Below, piece by piece: positions 8,303 to 17,757 of a stretch of 64,000 bases of DNA (position 1 is its first letter; each line of letters opens with the position of its first letter). Both the position numbers and the translations under genes were made by a program. The notes under the pieces are model-generated. The model was not told the DNA's origin. It did no database searches and worked only from the letters and a program-made list of their open reading frames with translations. This DNA is from Kribbella catacumbae DSM 19601 (lineage in GTDB: Bacteria > Actinomycetota > Actinomycetes > Propionibacteriales > Kribbellaceae). The stretch lies in contig NZ_AQUZ01000004.1 in the NCBI RefSeq assembly GCF_000372465.1, forward strand, positions 1,202 through 65,201, written 5' to 3'.

Positions 8303-11300
8303 CTCAGCGAGAAGGTGTCGACGTCGAACAACGAGCCCGACCCACCGCTGAAGGTCAGGAACAGCGGGCCGCTGCCCGACGCGGTGAGCGTGGTCGAGAC
8401 GGTCTGGAAGTTGTCCCAGCCACCAGTCACCGGTACTGCGACCGTCCCGAGCACCGCCCCGGTCGCCGAGCCCGAGCGGATCCGGATCGTGCCACCCGCA
8501 CCACCCGAGGAGATCCGCGCGCTGAAGCTGGTGGCGCCGGCCGTGTTCACCTGCGAGTACCCGGCCCAGTCGCCGTTGTCGATGTAGCCGAGCGTGCGAC
8601 CACCACTGGCTCCGCTGTGCCCGGCAACCTGGGTGCCGAACTGCGACGAGAACGCCTCCCCCTCGATCGGGATGACCGGCGGCGTCGACCCGGCACCGGC
8701 CGCGTACTGGATGCCGCCCAGCAGGTGCTGGCGGAACGGCTGATCGGAGTACGACGCGATGGTGTGCCCGAATCCCGTGTAGAAGGAGCGGCCGGAGCCC
8801 TGCGAGTGGTACCAGGCGATCGGGTGATCGCCCATGTTCCCGCCGCTGTAGGTGGATTCGTCGAGGTTGATCAGCACGCGCACATTCGGCCTGGGGTTGG
8901 CGGTGTAGTTGTACAGCTCGTCCGTGCGTACCCAGGTCGCACCAAGGTGCGCGGTTGACGGATGCGTACGGTCCTCGACCCTGGCGGTCACCTGCTGGAT
9001 CGCCGGGTGACTGTGGAACCAGGCGCCGACCAACTGCCCGTAGTACGGCCAGCCGTACTCCGTGTCGGCGGCGGCGTGCACCCCGACGTACCCGCCACCG
9101 CCGTTGATGTACGTCTCGAACGCCGTCTGCTGGGAGGCATTCAGTACGTCGCCTGTCGTGCTGAGGAACACCACGGCCTTGTACGCGGCGAGCTGCGCCG
9201 TTGTGAAGACCGAGCTGTCCTCGGTGGCGGTGACTGTGAATCCATTGGCCGTCCCCAGGTCGCGGATCGCCTGGATGCCCGCCGGGATCGAGTCATGGCG
9301 GAAGCCGGCGGTCTTGCTGAACACCAGCACCTGGTACGGCGCCGCCAGCTTGGCCACGGAGCCTGATGAAAGGGTGAAGGTGTCGACATCGAACAAGGAC
9401 CCGGCAGCACCAGTGAAGCTCAGGAAGAGTGGACCCGTGGCAGTGCCGGTCAGAGCGGTGGAGACCGTCTGGAAGTTCTCCCAGCCACCGGTGACCGGCA
9501 CAGCGACGGAGCCGAGCAGTGTCCCCGTGGCCGAGCCCGACCGCACCTGAATCGTGCCGCCCGCACCGCCCGAGGAGACTTTGGCGCTGAACGACCTGGC
9601 GCCAGCAGTGCTCACCTGCGAGTAGCCCGCCCAGTCACCGTTGTCGATGTAGCCGAGCGTCTGCCCGCCACTGGCCCCGGCATGCGCAGCCACCTGTACT
9701 CCGTACTGCGAGCTGAAGGCCTCCCCTTCGGCGGTAGTGCCCGTCGAAGGGGAGGTGACGAACGTGAACGCGTCGAGGTCGAACAGGTTGCCCTGCCCCG
9801 TTGCGCCCTTGAACACCAGGAACAGCGTTGTCGTACCAGCCGGCTTGTTGCTGAGGTTGGCCGACACCGTGACGAAGGTGTCCCAGCCACCCGTCGGCGC
9901 CACCGGCATCGACGCCATCGATGTTCCAGTCGCCGATCCGGCCCGGACCTCGATCGTTCCGCCGATGCCACCCGACGACACGCGCGCGCTGATCGACGTC
10001 GCGTTGCTGACCGCATAGGGCTGGAACGAGACCCAGTCGTTGTTGTCGACGAACCCGACGGTCTTGCCGCCCTCAGCATTACCGTGGTCGGCCAATTGAA
10101 TGCCCGACTGGGCGCTGAAGTGTTCGCCCTGCCGGTGTCGCGGCTGGAGCTTGCGCTTGCTGTGGGTGGTGAGCCCACCGTTGTCCGTGTACTCCGCGTC
10201 GAAGACGCCGTAGACGTTCGCCGCCGGATCATGCTCACCATCAACCGGTACTGCGATCGATCCGCTGCAACCGTTCTTGGAAGTGATCTGGTGTTCGTGA
10301 ACGTCATGCCCGAGCAGATAGGTGACCTTCACCCGGCTGCAGTCGATCGTGCCGTCCTCCGGATCCGACACGTTCACCTGGAACGGCACGGTGTCGCCGA
10401 AGGAGAACAGCTGACCGTCCAACGGCGTTTGCAGCGTCACCGATGGAGCGGTGTTGCCCACACTGATCTGCACGTTCGCCGAACCGGTCAGCCCGGTCGG
10501 GTCGGTCACGGTCAGCGTCGCCGTGAAGTTGCCCGCTGTGTTGTAGGTGTACGACGGGTTGGCCTGCGTCGACGTACCGCCGTCGCCGAAGGTCCAGCGG
10601 TAGGTCAGTGCGCCGCCCTCGGGATCTGAGCTCCCCGCAGAGGAGAACGCCACTGTGAGCGGACGGCCGCCGGAGGTCGGCGTACCGCCCGCCTTGGCGA
10701 TCGGGTTGCCGTTCGCGGTGCCCTTGTGCTCGATCCGCCAGAGCGTCTGGTTGTTCGAGCCGGTGCCGTAGTCGAGCACGTAGAGGGCACCGTCCGGACC
10801 GAAGGCCATGTCCATCACCTGGGTGCCGGTCCACGCCGGGAAGGCGCCGATGTCGCCGACGCCTCCGCTCGAGGTCACCTCGACGGCCTTGATCCATTGA
10901 CGGCCTAGCTCGCCGGCGAAGTACCGGCCGTCGAGCGAGGCGGGGAACTTCACAGCAGAGTTGAGGTTCGGGTCGAACCGGTAGACCGGGCCGCCCATCG
11001 GCGACTCCGAGCCGCCGCCGAACTCGGGCGGGGTGCCCGCGTCACCGCCGTACCGGATCCACGACGGTTTGGCCGCGGGCAGCGTGGACAGACCGGTGTT
11101 GCGGAAGGAGTTGTTCGTCGGACCGCCGGCGCAGTTGTACTTGGCGCCGGAGGGGCCGCTCGGGAACTGGAACTCGTTGTAGGTCTCAGAGGTCGTGTTG
11201 GTGCCGGTGCAGTACGGCCAGCCGTAGTTGCCGGGGGCAGTGATCCGGTCGAACTCGACCTGGCCGTTCGGGCCGCGGTTGGGGTTGGTGACGCCGGCGT

Positions 11301-12177
11301 CGGGGCCGTAGTCGCCGAGGTAGACGATGCCGGTCGGCTTGTCCACGCTCATCCGGAACGGGTTCCGGAAGCCCATCGCGTAGATCTCGGGCTTGGTCTG
11401 CGCGGTGCCCGGGGCGAACATGTTCCCGCTCGGGATCGTGTAGGTGCCGTCCGGTTGCGGCTTGATCCGGAGCAGCTTGCCGCGCAGGTCGTTGGTGTTG
11501 GCCGAGGTGCGCTGCGCGTCGAACTGCGGGTTGCGGCTGGTCCGCTCGTCGATCGGCGTGTAGCTGTCGGACTGGAACGGGTTGCTGTCGTCGCCGGTGG
11601 TCAGATAAAGGTTGCCAGTGGCATCGAAGTCGATATCGCCGCCGACGTGACAGCACTGGCCGCGATCGTTCGGAACCCGCAGGACGATCTTCTCGCTGGT
11701 CAGGTCGAGGGTGTTGTTCGTGTTCAGCACGAACCTGGACAGGTAGAGCTCGCCTTTCCAGCGGTCCCAGTCGGCCTGGGTGCCGTCGGCCGGCGCGTCA
11801 CCGTCGGGGGTGGAGAGCCTGGGTGAGTAGTAGAGGTAGATGTACCGGTTGGTGGCGAAGTTGGGATCGGCCGCGATGCCCTGCAGGCCTTCCTCGTCGT
11901 GGGTATACACGTTGAGCTTGCCGGCCTGCGTCGTCGTGCCGGCCGCGTCGGTGACCCGGACTGTTCCGTCCCGGGCCGTGTGGACGACGGATCGGTTCGG
12001 CAGGATCGTCAGCGACATCGGTTCGCCGAGCTCACCGGAACCGGTTGCCAGCGTCACCGACTGGTAGCCGGCGGCCGGGATGGTGGACCCCGCCTCGGCC
12101 GTCGCCGCGCTCAGCCCGAGCGCGGCGGTCAGAACTGTTGTGATCAGCAAGGAGATCCGCCGAACACCTTTCTTCAT
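8299..12177 (-). CDS. Secreted sugar dehydrogenase/PKD/CBM6/ThuA fusion
   Basis: A 1292-residue secreted multimodular protein. A signal peptide (about 1-29, ending SAATAEAG) is followed by a PQQ-type glucose/sorbosone dehydrogenase beta-propeller (about 45-480, with HDEEGLQGIAADPNF and GFRNPFRMS). Next come a PKD domain (about 490-575, TYRWTFGDGGTS), a second beta-domain (575-680) and a CBM6-like module (about 690-810). These are followed by another CBM6-like module (815-937), a ThuA-like domain (945-1163, VLVFSKTAGFRHDSIPAG and GVHAAADTEYGWPYYG) and a third CBM6-like module (1171-1292). Modules two and three are close copies (EAFSSQ-GxQVA-H-GASGG and GYIDNGDWAGYSQV). It is the second gene of a coupled pair, its ATG overlapping the upstream stop. 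It probably acts on polysaccharide or sugar outside the cell; the substrate is unknown. Confidence 0.88.
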   Translation of the reverse strand: MKKGVRRISLLITTVLTAALGLSAATAEAGSTIPAAGYQSVTLATGSGELGEPMSLTILPNRSVVHTARDGTVRVTDAAGTTTQAGKLNVYTHDEEGLQGIAADPNFATNRYIYLYYSPRLSTPDGDAPADGTQADWDRWKGELYLSRFVLNTNNTLDLTSEKIVLRVPNDRGQCCHVGGDIDFDATGNLYLTTGDDSNPFQSDSYTPIDERTSRNPQFDAQRTSANTNDLRGKLLRIKPQPDGTYTIPSGNMFAPGTAQTKPEIYAMGFRNPFRMSVDKPTGIVYLGDYGPDAGVTNPNRGPNGQVEFDRITAPGNYGWPYCTGTNTTSETYNEFQFPSGPSGAKYNCAGGPTNNSFRNTGLSTLPAAKPSWIRYGGDAGTPPEFGGGSESPMGGPVYRFDPNLNSAVKFPASLDGRYFAGELGRQWIKAVEVTSSGGVGDIGAFPAWTGTQVMDMAFGPDGALYVLDYGTGSNNQTLWRIEHKGTANGNPIAKAGGTPTSGGRPLTVAFSSAGSSDPEGGALTYRWTFGDGGTSTQANPSYTYNTAGNFTATLTVTDPTGLTGSANVQISVGNTAPSVTLQTPLDGQLFSFGDTVPFQVNVSDPEDGTIDCSRVKVTYLLGHDVHEHQITSKNGCSGSIAVPVDGEHDPAANVYGVFDAEYTDNGGLTTHSKRKLQPRHRQGEHFSAQSGIQLADHGNAEGGKTVGFVDNNDWVSFQPYAVSNATSISARVSSGGIGGTIEVRAGSATGTSMASMPVAPTGGWDTFVTVSANLSNKPAGTTTLFLVFKGATGQGNLFDLDAFTFVTSPSTGTTAEGEAFSSQYGVQVAAHAGASGGQTLGYIDNGDWAGYSQVSTAGARSFSAKVSSGGAGGTIQVRSGSATGTLLGSVAVPVTGGWENFQTVSTALTGTATGPLFLSFTGAAGSLFDVDTFTLSSGSVAKLAAPYQVLVFSKTAGFRHDSIPAGIQAIRDLGTANGFTVTATEDSSVFTTAQLAAYKAVVFLSTTGDVLNASQQTAFETYINGGGGYVGVHAAADTEYGWPYYGQLVGAWFHSHPAIQQVTARVEDRTHPSTAHLGATWVRTDELYNYTANPRPNVRVLINLDESTYSGGNMGDHPIAWYHSQGSGRSFYTGFGHTIASYSDQPFRQHLLGGIQYAAGAGSTPPVIPIEGEAFSSQFGTQVAGHSGASGGRTLGYIDNGDWAGYSQVNTAGATSFSARISSGGAGGTIRIRSGSATGAVLGTVAVPVTGGWDNFQTVSTTLTASGSGPLFLTFSGGSGSLFDVDTFSLS

Positions 12178-14999
12178 GATGGGGTTTCTCCTTCAATCAG
12201 GTCGAATTGTTCCCACGGGCCGATCGCGTCTCTGTTGGCGATCAGTGGGGCTGCTCCGGCGTTCTCGGCGCAGACGAGCTTGTTGTTGACCTGGGCCCGG
12301 AAGCTGACCGTGCCGTCACCGTTGCGGATCAGCTGGAAGGTCTCCCACGAGCCCACCGCCTGGTTCTTGGCCAGCAGCGGTCCGGCACCTGCGTCGTCGG
12401 CCGCGACAAGCAGGTTGTTGGCCTTGGCTCTGAGCGACACGTTGCCGCCGCCGAGGTCGGTCAGCTCGTACTGCTGAGCCGTGCCGATCGTGGTGCTGTT
12501 CGCGATCAGCGGCGTACCGGTGCCCGCGGTGACGTACTTGCCGTTGGCCTTGGCTCGAAGGCTGATGGTGCCCGTGCCCGGGGTTTGCTTGGGCAAGCCG
12601 ATGGTGGCCTTGTCATAGCGGCGGGCGACGGCGGCCGGCGTACCGGTCAGGGCTTGGAAGGGTTGGGCGGCGGCACCGGTCTTCTCGATCAGGTAGGACC
12701 GGCCGGACTGGGCCGGAATGGTGAAGGTGGCGTTGGATTGTGGCGCGACCACGGTTGCGCGGGTTTGGCCGTCCACCACAGTGACGCTTTGACCCGGCCA
12801 CGGGCTGCGTACGACGAGTTGCTGGTTCGCGCCGGAGGAGATCGCGACCGTGGAGGGAGCTCCACCGGCGATCTGGACGTGCACCTTCGACTTGTGGCCG
12901 ATGGCAACTGTTCCTTCGCCGGTCCAGTCGGAGGGCCAGGACGGTGCGATTCGCAGTACGCCGTCGTAGTCCTGAGCGAGCGCTTCGGGGATGGTTGCCG
13001 CGAGCACCCCCAAATGCTCGATGTAGGGCTCGAACGCCTGCTGGGCGGTGAAGCTCGCCATCCCGGACGGGTAGACCTGGTACGACCTGATCGCGGCCAG
13101 CAGGGCGGTCTTCATCTCGCTCGCCATCCCGAGCCGGGCGGCATGCAGGGCGTCATAGCTCCAGGTGTGGCTGTTGACGTAGCTGCGTGACGTGTAGGTA
13201 CGCCGCCCTAACGCCGTCAGCGGTCCACTGTCGCCGACCAGATTGAACGGCCAAACTGCTTCCAGGCCGATGTTCTCGAAGTTGCGCCGCTGCGCCGCCG
13301 GTTGGGTGGATGGGCCGATCATGGTGGTGCCATTGGCATCCGACGCCGGGGTGAGCAACTGGGTCTGCGTTGCCGTGTCGGTCCGCGGCAATGTCTGAAT
13401 CTTCGGGATCGCCGCGGCGAGCTGGCTGACCAGCGCTGCGTCGACGTTGAGGAGCTGCGCAGCCTTCACCGCGACCGGGAAGAAGGCCTGCATCGCCGCG
13501 ACATCGGTGGCCGGGTTGGTGACGTCCCACTGGGTCTCGTGGGCGTTCGACCTGGTGTGCAACTTGCCGTCCGAGCCGGTCGTCGCATGCGAAAGCAGGA
13601 ACTGCGCCGCTCCCTTGATCAACGGGTAGTGCGCCTGCAGGAAGGCCTGGTCGTCGGTCATCCGGTAGTGCTCCCAGACCCACAGCCCGATCTCCGCCCC
13701 GGTGGTGACGTTGAGCGAGTTCCACATCGGCGGGATGGTCGAGTCACAGGACGCGTTGTCGTTGCCGCCGTTGTAGGTGCCATTGCCGTTGAAGCGCATC
13801 GTCTCCGGTACGCAAAGCCCTTGTTTGCCGGGCATGTGCGCGCTGGTCCAGGACGCGATCGCGTCGAGGTTGTCCTTGTACAGACGGAACATCGGGTCGT
13901 TCAGCCCCGGCAGGCCGGCCGAGAGGTTCGCCGCGACTTGCATGCGGAGATTCCAGAACCAGTAGCCGGACGGGTACCAGTCACGCTTGTCCTGCGAGAA
14001 CGTGAACAGGTCCGCGACCCCGGCCTGCGATCCCGGCAACACGCCACGACTCTGGGCCGCGCTCGCGTACAGGAAGATCGTCCGCAGGTTCTCGACATAG
14101 TCGCCGGTGCCGTCGGCCGAGGTGATCTTGATGAGGCCGGCCTGAGCCCAGTAGTTGTGCCACCACTGCAGATGCGCATCCCGTACTTCGTTCGCCGGGC
14201 GGGTCGCCGCGCCGTTGAGTACTGCGTTGGTGGTCGCGATCGCGTCGCCGCCGGTCCAAGTTGGGGCTGCGACGACAACCCGGAACGAGCCGTCCGTGTT
14301 GGGCTGGAAGGCGACTTGGGCGGTCAGCGAACTCGGGGTGGATCCGACGACGTTGCGGCCGCCGGCTGTCACGCCCGCGAGCGATCCGAAGGTCCGGCCG
14401 GAGGCTCCGGCTCCGTTGTTGTCGACCCACGTCTCGGCTAGCGCAGCGACTACGCCGGAGGCGCGTGCGGTCGGCGTACGGCCGCTCCAGAGTTTGACCT
14501 GTGCGGTTTGGGTCGCGTTGGGGTCAGCGCCGGTGACGTCGACGACCAACTGCTGGGTGTCTGCACGGATGAAGGCGGTCATGGTCATGCCACCGCCGGA
14601 TTGGCGCAGCATTCCGTCGTACAGGTCGAGGCGGCCGCTGAAATCGGCGGCACTGGTCATCCGGGACAGACCGGGGATGACTACCTGGCCGAGCGACTTG
14701 CGGTCGGGGAAGGTGTCGGTGCGGTTGAGTTGGGCGGTGAAGCCGTCGGCGGACCAGACGGCCGCGCCGAGGGCGCCATTGCCCAGTGGGAGCGATTCGG
14801 CGGGTGCCGGGTTAGGACGGCCGAGCACTAGGTCGGAGCGGCGGACGAGGTTCGGTCTGTCGACGACGAAGGAGCCGTTCTGCCAGGCGGTAGTTCCCGG
14901 TGCGGCGGCCGCGGGAGGTCCGCCGGTCGCGATGAGTCCGATGGGGAGGGCCAGGACGAGCAAGATTTTGGGCAGGCGGGATCGCAGGAGGGTGTTCAT
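12174..14999 (-). CDS. Secreted GH95-like protein with fascin-type trefoil
   Basis: A 941-residue secreted protein. The start at 14999 (MNTLLRSRLPK) has AGGAGAG about seven bases upstream, and a signal peptide runs to about residue 37 (PPAAAAPG). The body (about 40-790) has the layout of GH95-type/DUF5703 proteins: an N-terminal beta-sandwich (ESLPLGNGALGAAVW, QLNRTDTFPDR) followed by an alpha/alpha toroid with DWYPSGYWFWNLRM and THETQW-like segments (SNAHETQWDVTNP). The C-terminus (about 800-941) contains three repeats of the type VSLRAKANxKxVxA followed by PLIANxxxIGxWExFxL, a fascin-like beta-trefoil likely to bind carbohydrate. It is coupled by a 4-base overlap to the dehydrogenase/ThuA fusion. 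Alpha-fucosidase or related activity is inferred, not shown. Confidence 0.75.
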   Translation of the reverse strand: MNTLLRSRLPKILLVLALPIGLIATGGPPAAAAPGTTAWQNGSFVVDRPNLVRRSDLVLGRPNPAPAESLPLGNGALGAAVWSADGFTAQLNRTDTFPDRKSLGQVVIPGLSRMTSAADFSGRLDLYDGMLRQSGGGMTMTAFIRADTQQLVVDVTGADPNATQTAQVKLWSGRTPTARASGVVAALAETWVDNNGAGASGRTFGSLAGVTAGGRNVVGSTPSSLTAQVAFQPNTDGSFRVVVAAPTWTGGDAIATTNAVLNGAATRPANEVRDAHLQWWHNYWAQAGLIKITSADGTGDYVENLRTIFLYASAAQSRGVLPGSQAGVADLFTFSQDKRDWYPSGYWFWNLRMQVAANLSAGLPGLNDPMFRLYKDNLDAIASWTSAHMPGKQGLCVPETMRFNGNGTYNGGNDNASCDSTIPPMWNSLNVTTGAEIGLWVWEHYRMTDDQAFLQAHYPLIKGAAQFLLSHATTGSDGKLHTRSNAHETQWDVTNPATDVAAMQAFFPVAVKAAQLLNVDAALVSQLAAAIPKIQTLPRTDTATQTQLLTPASDANGTTMIGPSTQPAAQRRNFENIGLEAVWPFNLVGDSGPLTALGRRTYTSRSYVNSHTWSYDALHAARLGMASEMKTALLAAIRSYQVYPSGMASFTAQQAFEPYIEHLGVLAATIPEALAQDYDGVLRIAPSWPSDWTGEGTVAIGHKSKVHVQIAGGAPSTVAISSGANQQLVVRSPWPGQSVTVVDGQTRATVVAPQSNATFTIPAQSGRSYLIEKTGAAAQPFQALTGTPAAVARRYDKATIGLPKQTPGTGTISLRAKANGKYVTAGTGTPLIANSTTIGTAQQYELTDLGGGNVSLRAKANNLLVAADDAGAGPLLAKNQAVGSWETFQLIRNGDGTVSFRAQVNNKLVCAENAGAAPLIANRDAIGPWEQFDLIEGETPS

Positions 15000-15091
15000 C
15001 GGATCTCTCCTGGAGATGGAGCGGACCTGCGACCTGGGGGCGGAGAGGATCACAGGTAGACATTGGATGTTTCTGTGCTCACCCTCCGCTG

Positions 15092-16312
15092 TCAAGACCT
15101 CACTGGTTCCGGAACTACCAGGCGTGCCGCGGGGAGAGCCAGCAGGACGGCCGCGATCAGGAATGCGGGTGCCGGTCCGGTCGCGGCCGCGAGGTACCCG
15201 AGCGCGACGGCGCCCACCGCACCCGCGAGTTGCAACAAGAGCGACTGGACGGACACCACGGTTGCTCGCTCGGCCGCCGTGAGCTGACTGTGCAGCAACT
15301 GGGCCAGCGGGCCGGCGGCGATCCCGAAGCCGACGAACATCAGCAGGTAGGCGATCGCGGCGGCGAGGATGCCCACGAATCCACTCATCGCGCTCGCCAC
15401 CGCCATCCCGCCCAGCGCGAGCACGCTGATGCAGTACCCGGTGCAGCTGACCGCGCGGACCGAACCGAGGCGACGCAACAGCGGCATGCTCACCGCACTC
15501 CCGAGGGCGTCAGCAGCGAAACCCACCGCGGCAACCAGGCCGTACGCGAGCACTCCCCGATCAGCAGAACCAGCCAACTCTGCCATCCAGGCAGGTGTCA
15601 GCAGTTCGATGACCGCCAGCGTGACGCCCATCCCGGCACTGACCATGAGGATGCGGGTGAGCGCAAGGTTCCGTCCTGCGAGCCGGACGCCACCCGCGAT
15701 CACCGAAGGCACACCGCGAAGGATGCTCCGCACCGTCGACGCCTCGTACTTCGGTTCGGGCATCGCCACCAGCGTCACGACCAGGCGCACCGCGTCGGCT
15801 GCCGCGGCGATCAGCACCGGCACGGCAAGCCTCACGCCGAGTCCGTACGGAATCAGCGCACCGGCGACGGTCCCGACGGCTAGCGCGACTGACGCGGCCA
15901 TCACTCCCAAGGACAAGCCGCGAGTCAACTCCGCCGCATCCTCGGACGCCTGATCGACGTACCAGGCCTCGACCGGGCCACTGCCGAGTGCGCGAGCCAC
16001 GCCACGTAGTACGCCGGAGAGGGCCAGCAGCCAGAGCGATTCGGCCAGGCCTAGCAACAGCAGGCCGGCCAGGCTGGCGGCGGCCGAGGCGATCATCACC
16101 GGTCGGCGCCCAACGACATCGGCGAGACCGCCGGTCGGCAACTCGAGCAGCATCACGGTGGCGGAGTACGCCACCCCGAGGGCGGCGACCGTGGCCAGCC
16201 CGATCCCCCGATCCAGCAGCAGGACGACCATGACCGGGATGTAGAGGCCGGTCGGCAGCCAGGTGAGGAAGCTGATCAGCGCATACCGCCGGCGGGCCGC
16301 CTGAGGCGTCAT
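15092..16312 (-). CDS. MFS transporter
   Basis: A 406-residue membrane protein with about twelve hydrophobic segments and the major-facilitator loop signature ELPTGGLADVVGRRPVM between segments 2 and 3. The ATG at 16312 overlaps the stop of the upstream ArsR-type regulator by 4 bases. The two are therefore one unit and the regulator probably controls the transporter. Family members move drugs, sugars or metabolites; the substrate cannot be read here. The much longer upstream open frame lies over the regulator gene and is not part of this protein. Confidence 0.88.
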   Translation of the reverse strand: MTPQAARRRYALISFLTWLPTGLYIPVMVVLLLDRGIGLATVAALGVAYSATVMLLELPTGGLADVVGRRPVMIASAAASLAGLLLLGLAESLWLLALSGVLRGVARALGSGPVEAWYVDQASEDAAELTRGLSLGVMAASVALAVGTVAGALIPYGLGVRLAVPVLIAAAADAVRLVVTLVAMPEPKYEASTVRSILRGVPSVIAGGVRLAGRNLALTRILMVSAGMGVTLAVIELLTPAWMAELAGSADRGVLAYGLVAAVGFAADALGSAVSMPLLRRLGSVRAVSCTGYCISVLALGGMAVASAMSGFVGILAAAIAYLLMFVGFGIAAGPLAQLLHSQLTAAERATVVSVQSLLLQLAGAVGAVALGYLAAATGPAPAFLIAAVLLALPAARLVVPEPVRS

Positions 16313-16866
16313 GAGGGCCGCGGGAATCCGCCGACGACGATGGAGACCCGGCGCGCTGCTTCGTCGCGGGCGTCCTTGGCTTTCAGCTCGTCGAGGTGGG
16401 AGTAGAAGCGATCCCAGAGTTCGCCGAGGGACTCCGGGGTGAGCTTGACCAGCAGGTCGCCGATGCCGGCAGCGTCGATCCACTCCGGCGGCAGGGAGTT
16501 CTGGAGCTGCTCGAACGACTCGACATCCGACTGGAGGATGCCAGCCTGCTGCCGACGCATCCAGTCGGCCGCAGTACGGCCTTCGCCGGTCGCGCCGACC
16601 TCCGTGTTCTTCCACGTGGTGGTCGTATGCACGGCCTGCCAGTGCCTGGCCCGCGGATGCCCGTCGACGGCGACCTCCTCGACGAACCCGTACTGCGCCA
16701 GCTTGCGCAGGTGGTAGCTCGTCGCTCCTGTGTCGGTGGCGAACCGCCGGGCCAGCTCGGTCGCGGTCGCCGGACCGTCCTCCCGCAGTACGGCGAGCAT
16801 CCGCACGCGGAGCGGATGGGTCAGCGCCTTCAGTTCCTCGCCGCTGTGGACCTCGCGCTCGCTCAT
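16309..16866 (-). CDS. ArsR-type winged-helix regulator
   Basis: A 185-residue DNA-binding protein. Residues about 8-75 form a winged helix (ALTHPLRVRMLAVLREDG, then TATELARRFATDTGATSYHLRKLAQYGFVEE as helix-turn-helix), followed by a longer alpha-helical C-terminal region as in HTH_20-type regulators. No Cys-rich metal site is visible, so it may not sense metals. I choose the ATG at 16866 because the alternative start at 16917 would place an inverted-repeat operator inside the gene. It is coupled to the MFS gene and probably autorepresses through the operator at 16883-16918. Confidence 0.85.
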   Translation of the reverse strand: MSEREVHSGEELKALTHPLRVRMLAVLREDGPATATELARRFATDTGATSYHLRKLAQYGFVEEVAVDGHPRARHWQAVHTTTTWKNTEVGATGEGRTAADWMRRQQAGILQSDVESFEQLQNSLPPEWIDAAGIGDLLVKLTPESLGELWDRFYSHLDELKAKDARDEAARRVSIVVGGFPRPS

Positions 16867-16882
16867 GCCGGCCACTGTAGGG

Positions 16883-16918
16883 TATGCAGAATAGTTTGTG
16901 CAAAGAATATTCTGCATA
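16883..16918. promoter_or_regulatory. Inverted-repeat operator of the ArsR-MFS unit
   Basis: TATGCAGAATA at 16883-16893 is perfectly repeated in inverse orientation at 16908-16918, with 14 bases between. The right arm overlaps a second perfect palindrome, AGAATATTCT (16904-16913). The element is strikingly AT-rich against its surroundings and lies 17 bases upstream of the regulator start, where a repressor would block transcription. Confidence 0.75.
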
Positions 16919-16963
16919 GCCTGGTTCCCCGGGTTTCCGCCGCCCGGGCACTAGGTTTGGGAC

Positions 16964-17332
16964 ATGGCTTTGATCCTGCATTTGGCCTTCGTCGACCAGT
17001 GGGAAGCGGCGCGGCGGGCCGGCAGCTATCGGTGGTCCACCCGCGGGAAGTCACTGGACGACGGCGCGACGTTCATCCACTGCTCGCGACCCGAGCAGGT
17101 CGCCCTGGTCGCGAACTCCTTCTACACCGACGTGACCGAGCCGCTCTGCCTGCTCGTGATCGACACCGGCTGTCTGGTGTCGGCGTTGTGCGACGAGGAT
17201 CTGGACGCGGTAGGCATCACGTTCCCGCACATCTACGGGCCGCTCAACCTGGACGCCGTGGTCGACGTACGGCCGTACGAGCGGGCCGCCGACGGCCGAT
17301 GGCCGGAAGTGAGCGCCCAGGCCCTATCCTGA
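16964..17332 (+). CDS. DUF952 family protein
   Basis: A 122-residue protein matching the DUF952 family: ILHLAFVDQWEAARRAGSYR at the N-terminus, then DGATFIHCSRPEQVALVANSFY and a central VDVRPYERAADGRWP stretch. The family has an ADP-ribosyltransferase-like small fold and no established function. A TAGGTT box ends seven bases before the ATG, so a leaderless mRNA is possible. It ends two bases before the first base of RNase P RNA, whose promoter must therefore lie inside this gene. Confidence 0.85.
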   Translation: MALILHLAFVDQWEAARRAGSYRWSTRGKSLDDGATFIHCSRPEQVALVANSFYTDVTEPLCLLVIDTGCLVSALCDEDLDAVGITFPHIYGPLNLDAVVDVRPYERAADGRWPEVSAQALS

Positions 17333-17334
17333 GG

Positions 17335-17744
17335 GTGAACGGGCCGGTCGGGCGATCGCGTCGTTCACCGGCAACGGTGAGCGCCGAGGAAAGTCCGGAC
17401 TCCACAGGGCAACGTGGTGGGTAACGCCCACCCGGGGCAACCCGCGGGACAGTGCCACAGAGAACAGACCGCCAACGGCTTGGGTGAACCCCGTGGTTCA
17501 TCCAGGTGCGGGTGAGGGTGAAACGGTGGTGTAAGAGACCACCAGCTCCGCAGGTGACTGCGGAGGCTAGGTAAACCCCACGTGGAGCAAGGCCAAGAAG
17601 GGCGACGGGCGACCGCCGTCCGCGTGAGCGTCCGAGGGCTGCCCGCCCGAGCTCGCGGGTAGGCCGCTAGAGGTGCCCGGCAACGGTCACCGTAGATAGA
17701 TGATCGCCGACCACAGGATCCGGCTTACAGACCGGCCCGTTCAC
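17335..17744 (+). ncRNA. rnpB: RNase P RNA (class A)
   Basis: This is the catalytic RNA that matures the 5' ends of tRNAs. The terminal P1 stem is visible as a perfect 15-base complement between 17335-17349 and 17730-17744. The universally conserved segment GAGGAAAGTCCGGACTCC follows the 5' domain, and GGTAAACCCCA and the ACAGA-containing internal region are present in the expected order. Length is about 410 nt, as in other actinobacteria. TATCCT at 17325-17330, inside the end of the DUF952 gene, is a plausible -10 box. Ends are estimated from the P1 stem. Confidence 0.95.
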
Positions 17745-17751
17745 CTACAGT
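17724..17751 (+). promoter_or_regulatory. Promoter over the rnpB 3' end
   Basis: CTTACA (17724-17729) and TACAGT (17746-17751) are separated by 16 bases. The latter ends six bases before the ATG at 17758, which suggests a leaderless mRNA for the flavoprotein gene. The promoter overlaps the last bases of RNase P RNA. Confidence 0.4.
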
Positions 17752-17757
17752 GGCCCG

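Noticed and set aside
15092..16981. A single 629-residue protein joining regulator region and transporter
   Set aside because: The upstream part is the shifted frame of the ArsR-type gene; the transporter has its own ATG at 16312 with a coupling overlap.
17244..17501. Short frames across the RNase P RNA
   Set aside because: The conserved RNA segments and the terminal stem show that this is rnpB, not protein.
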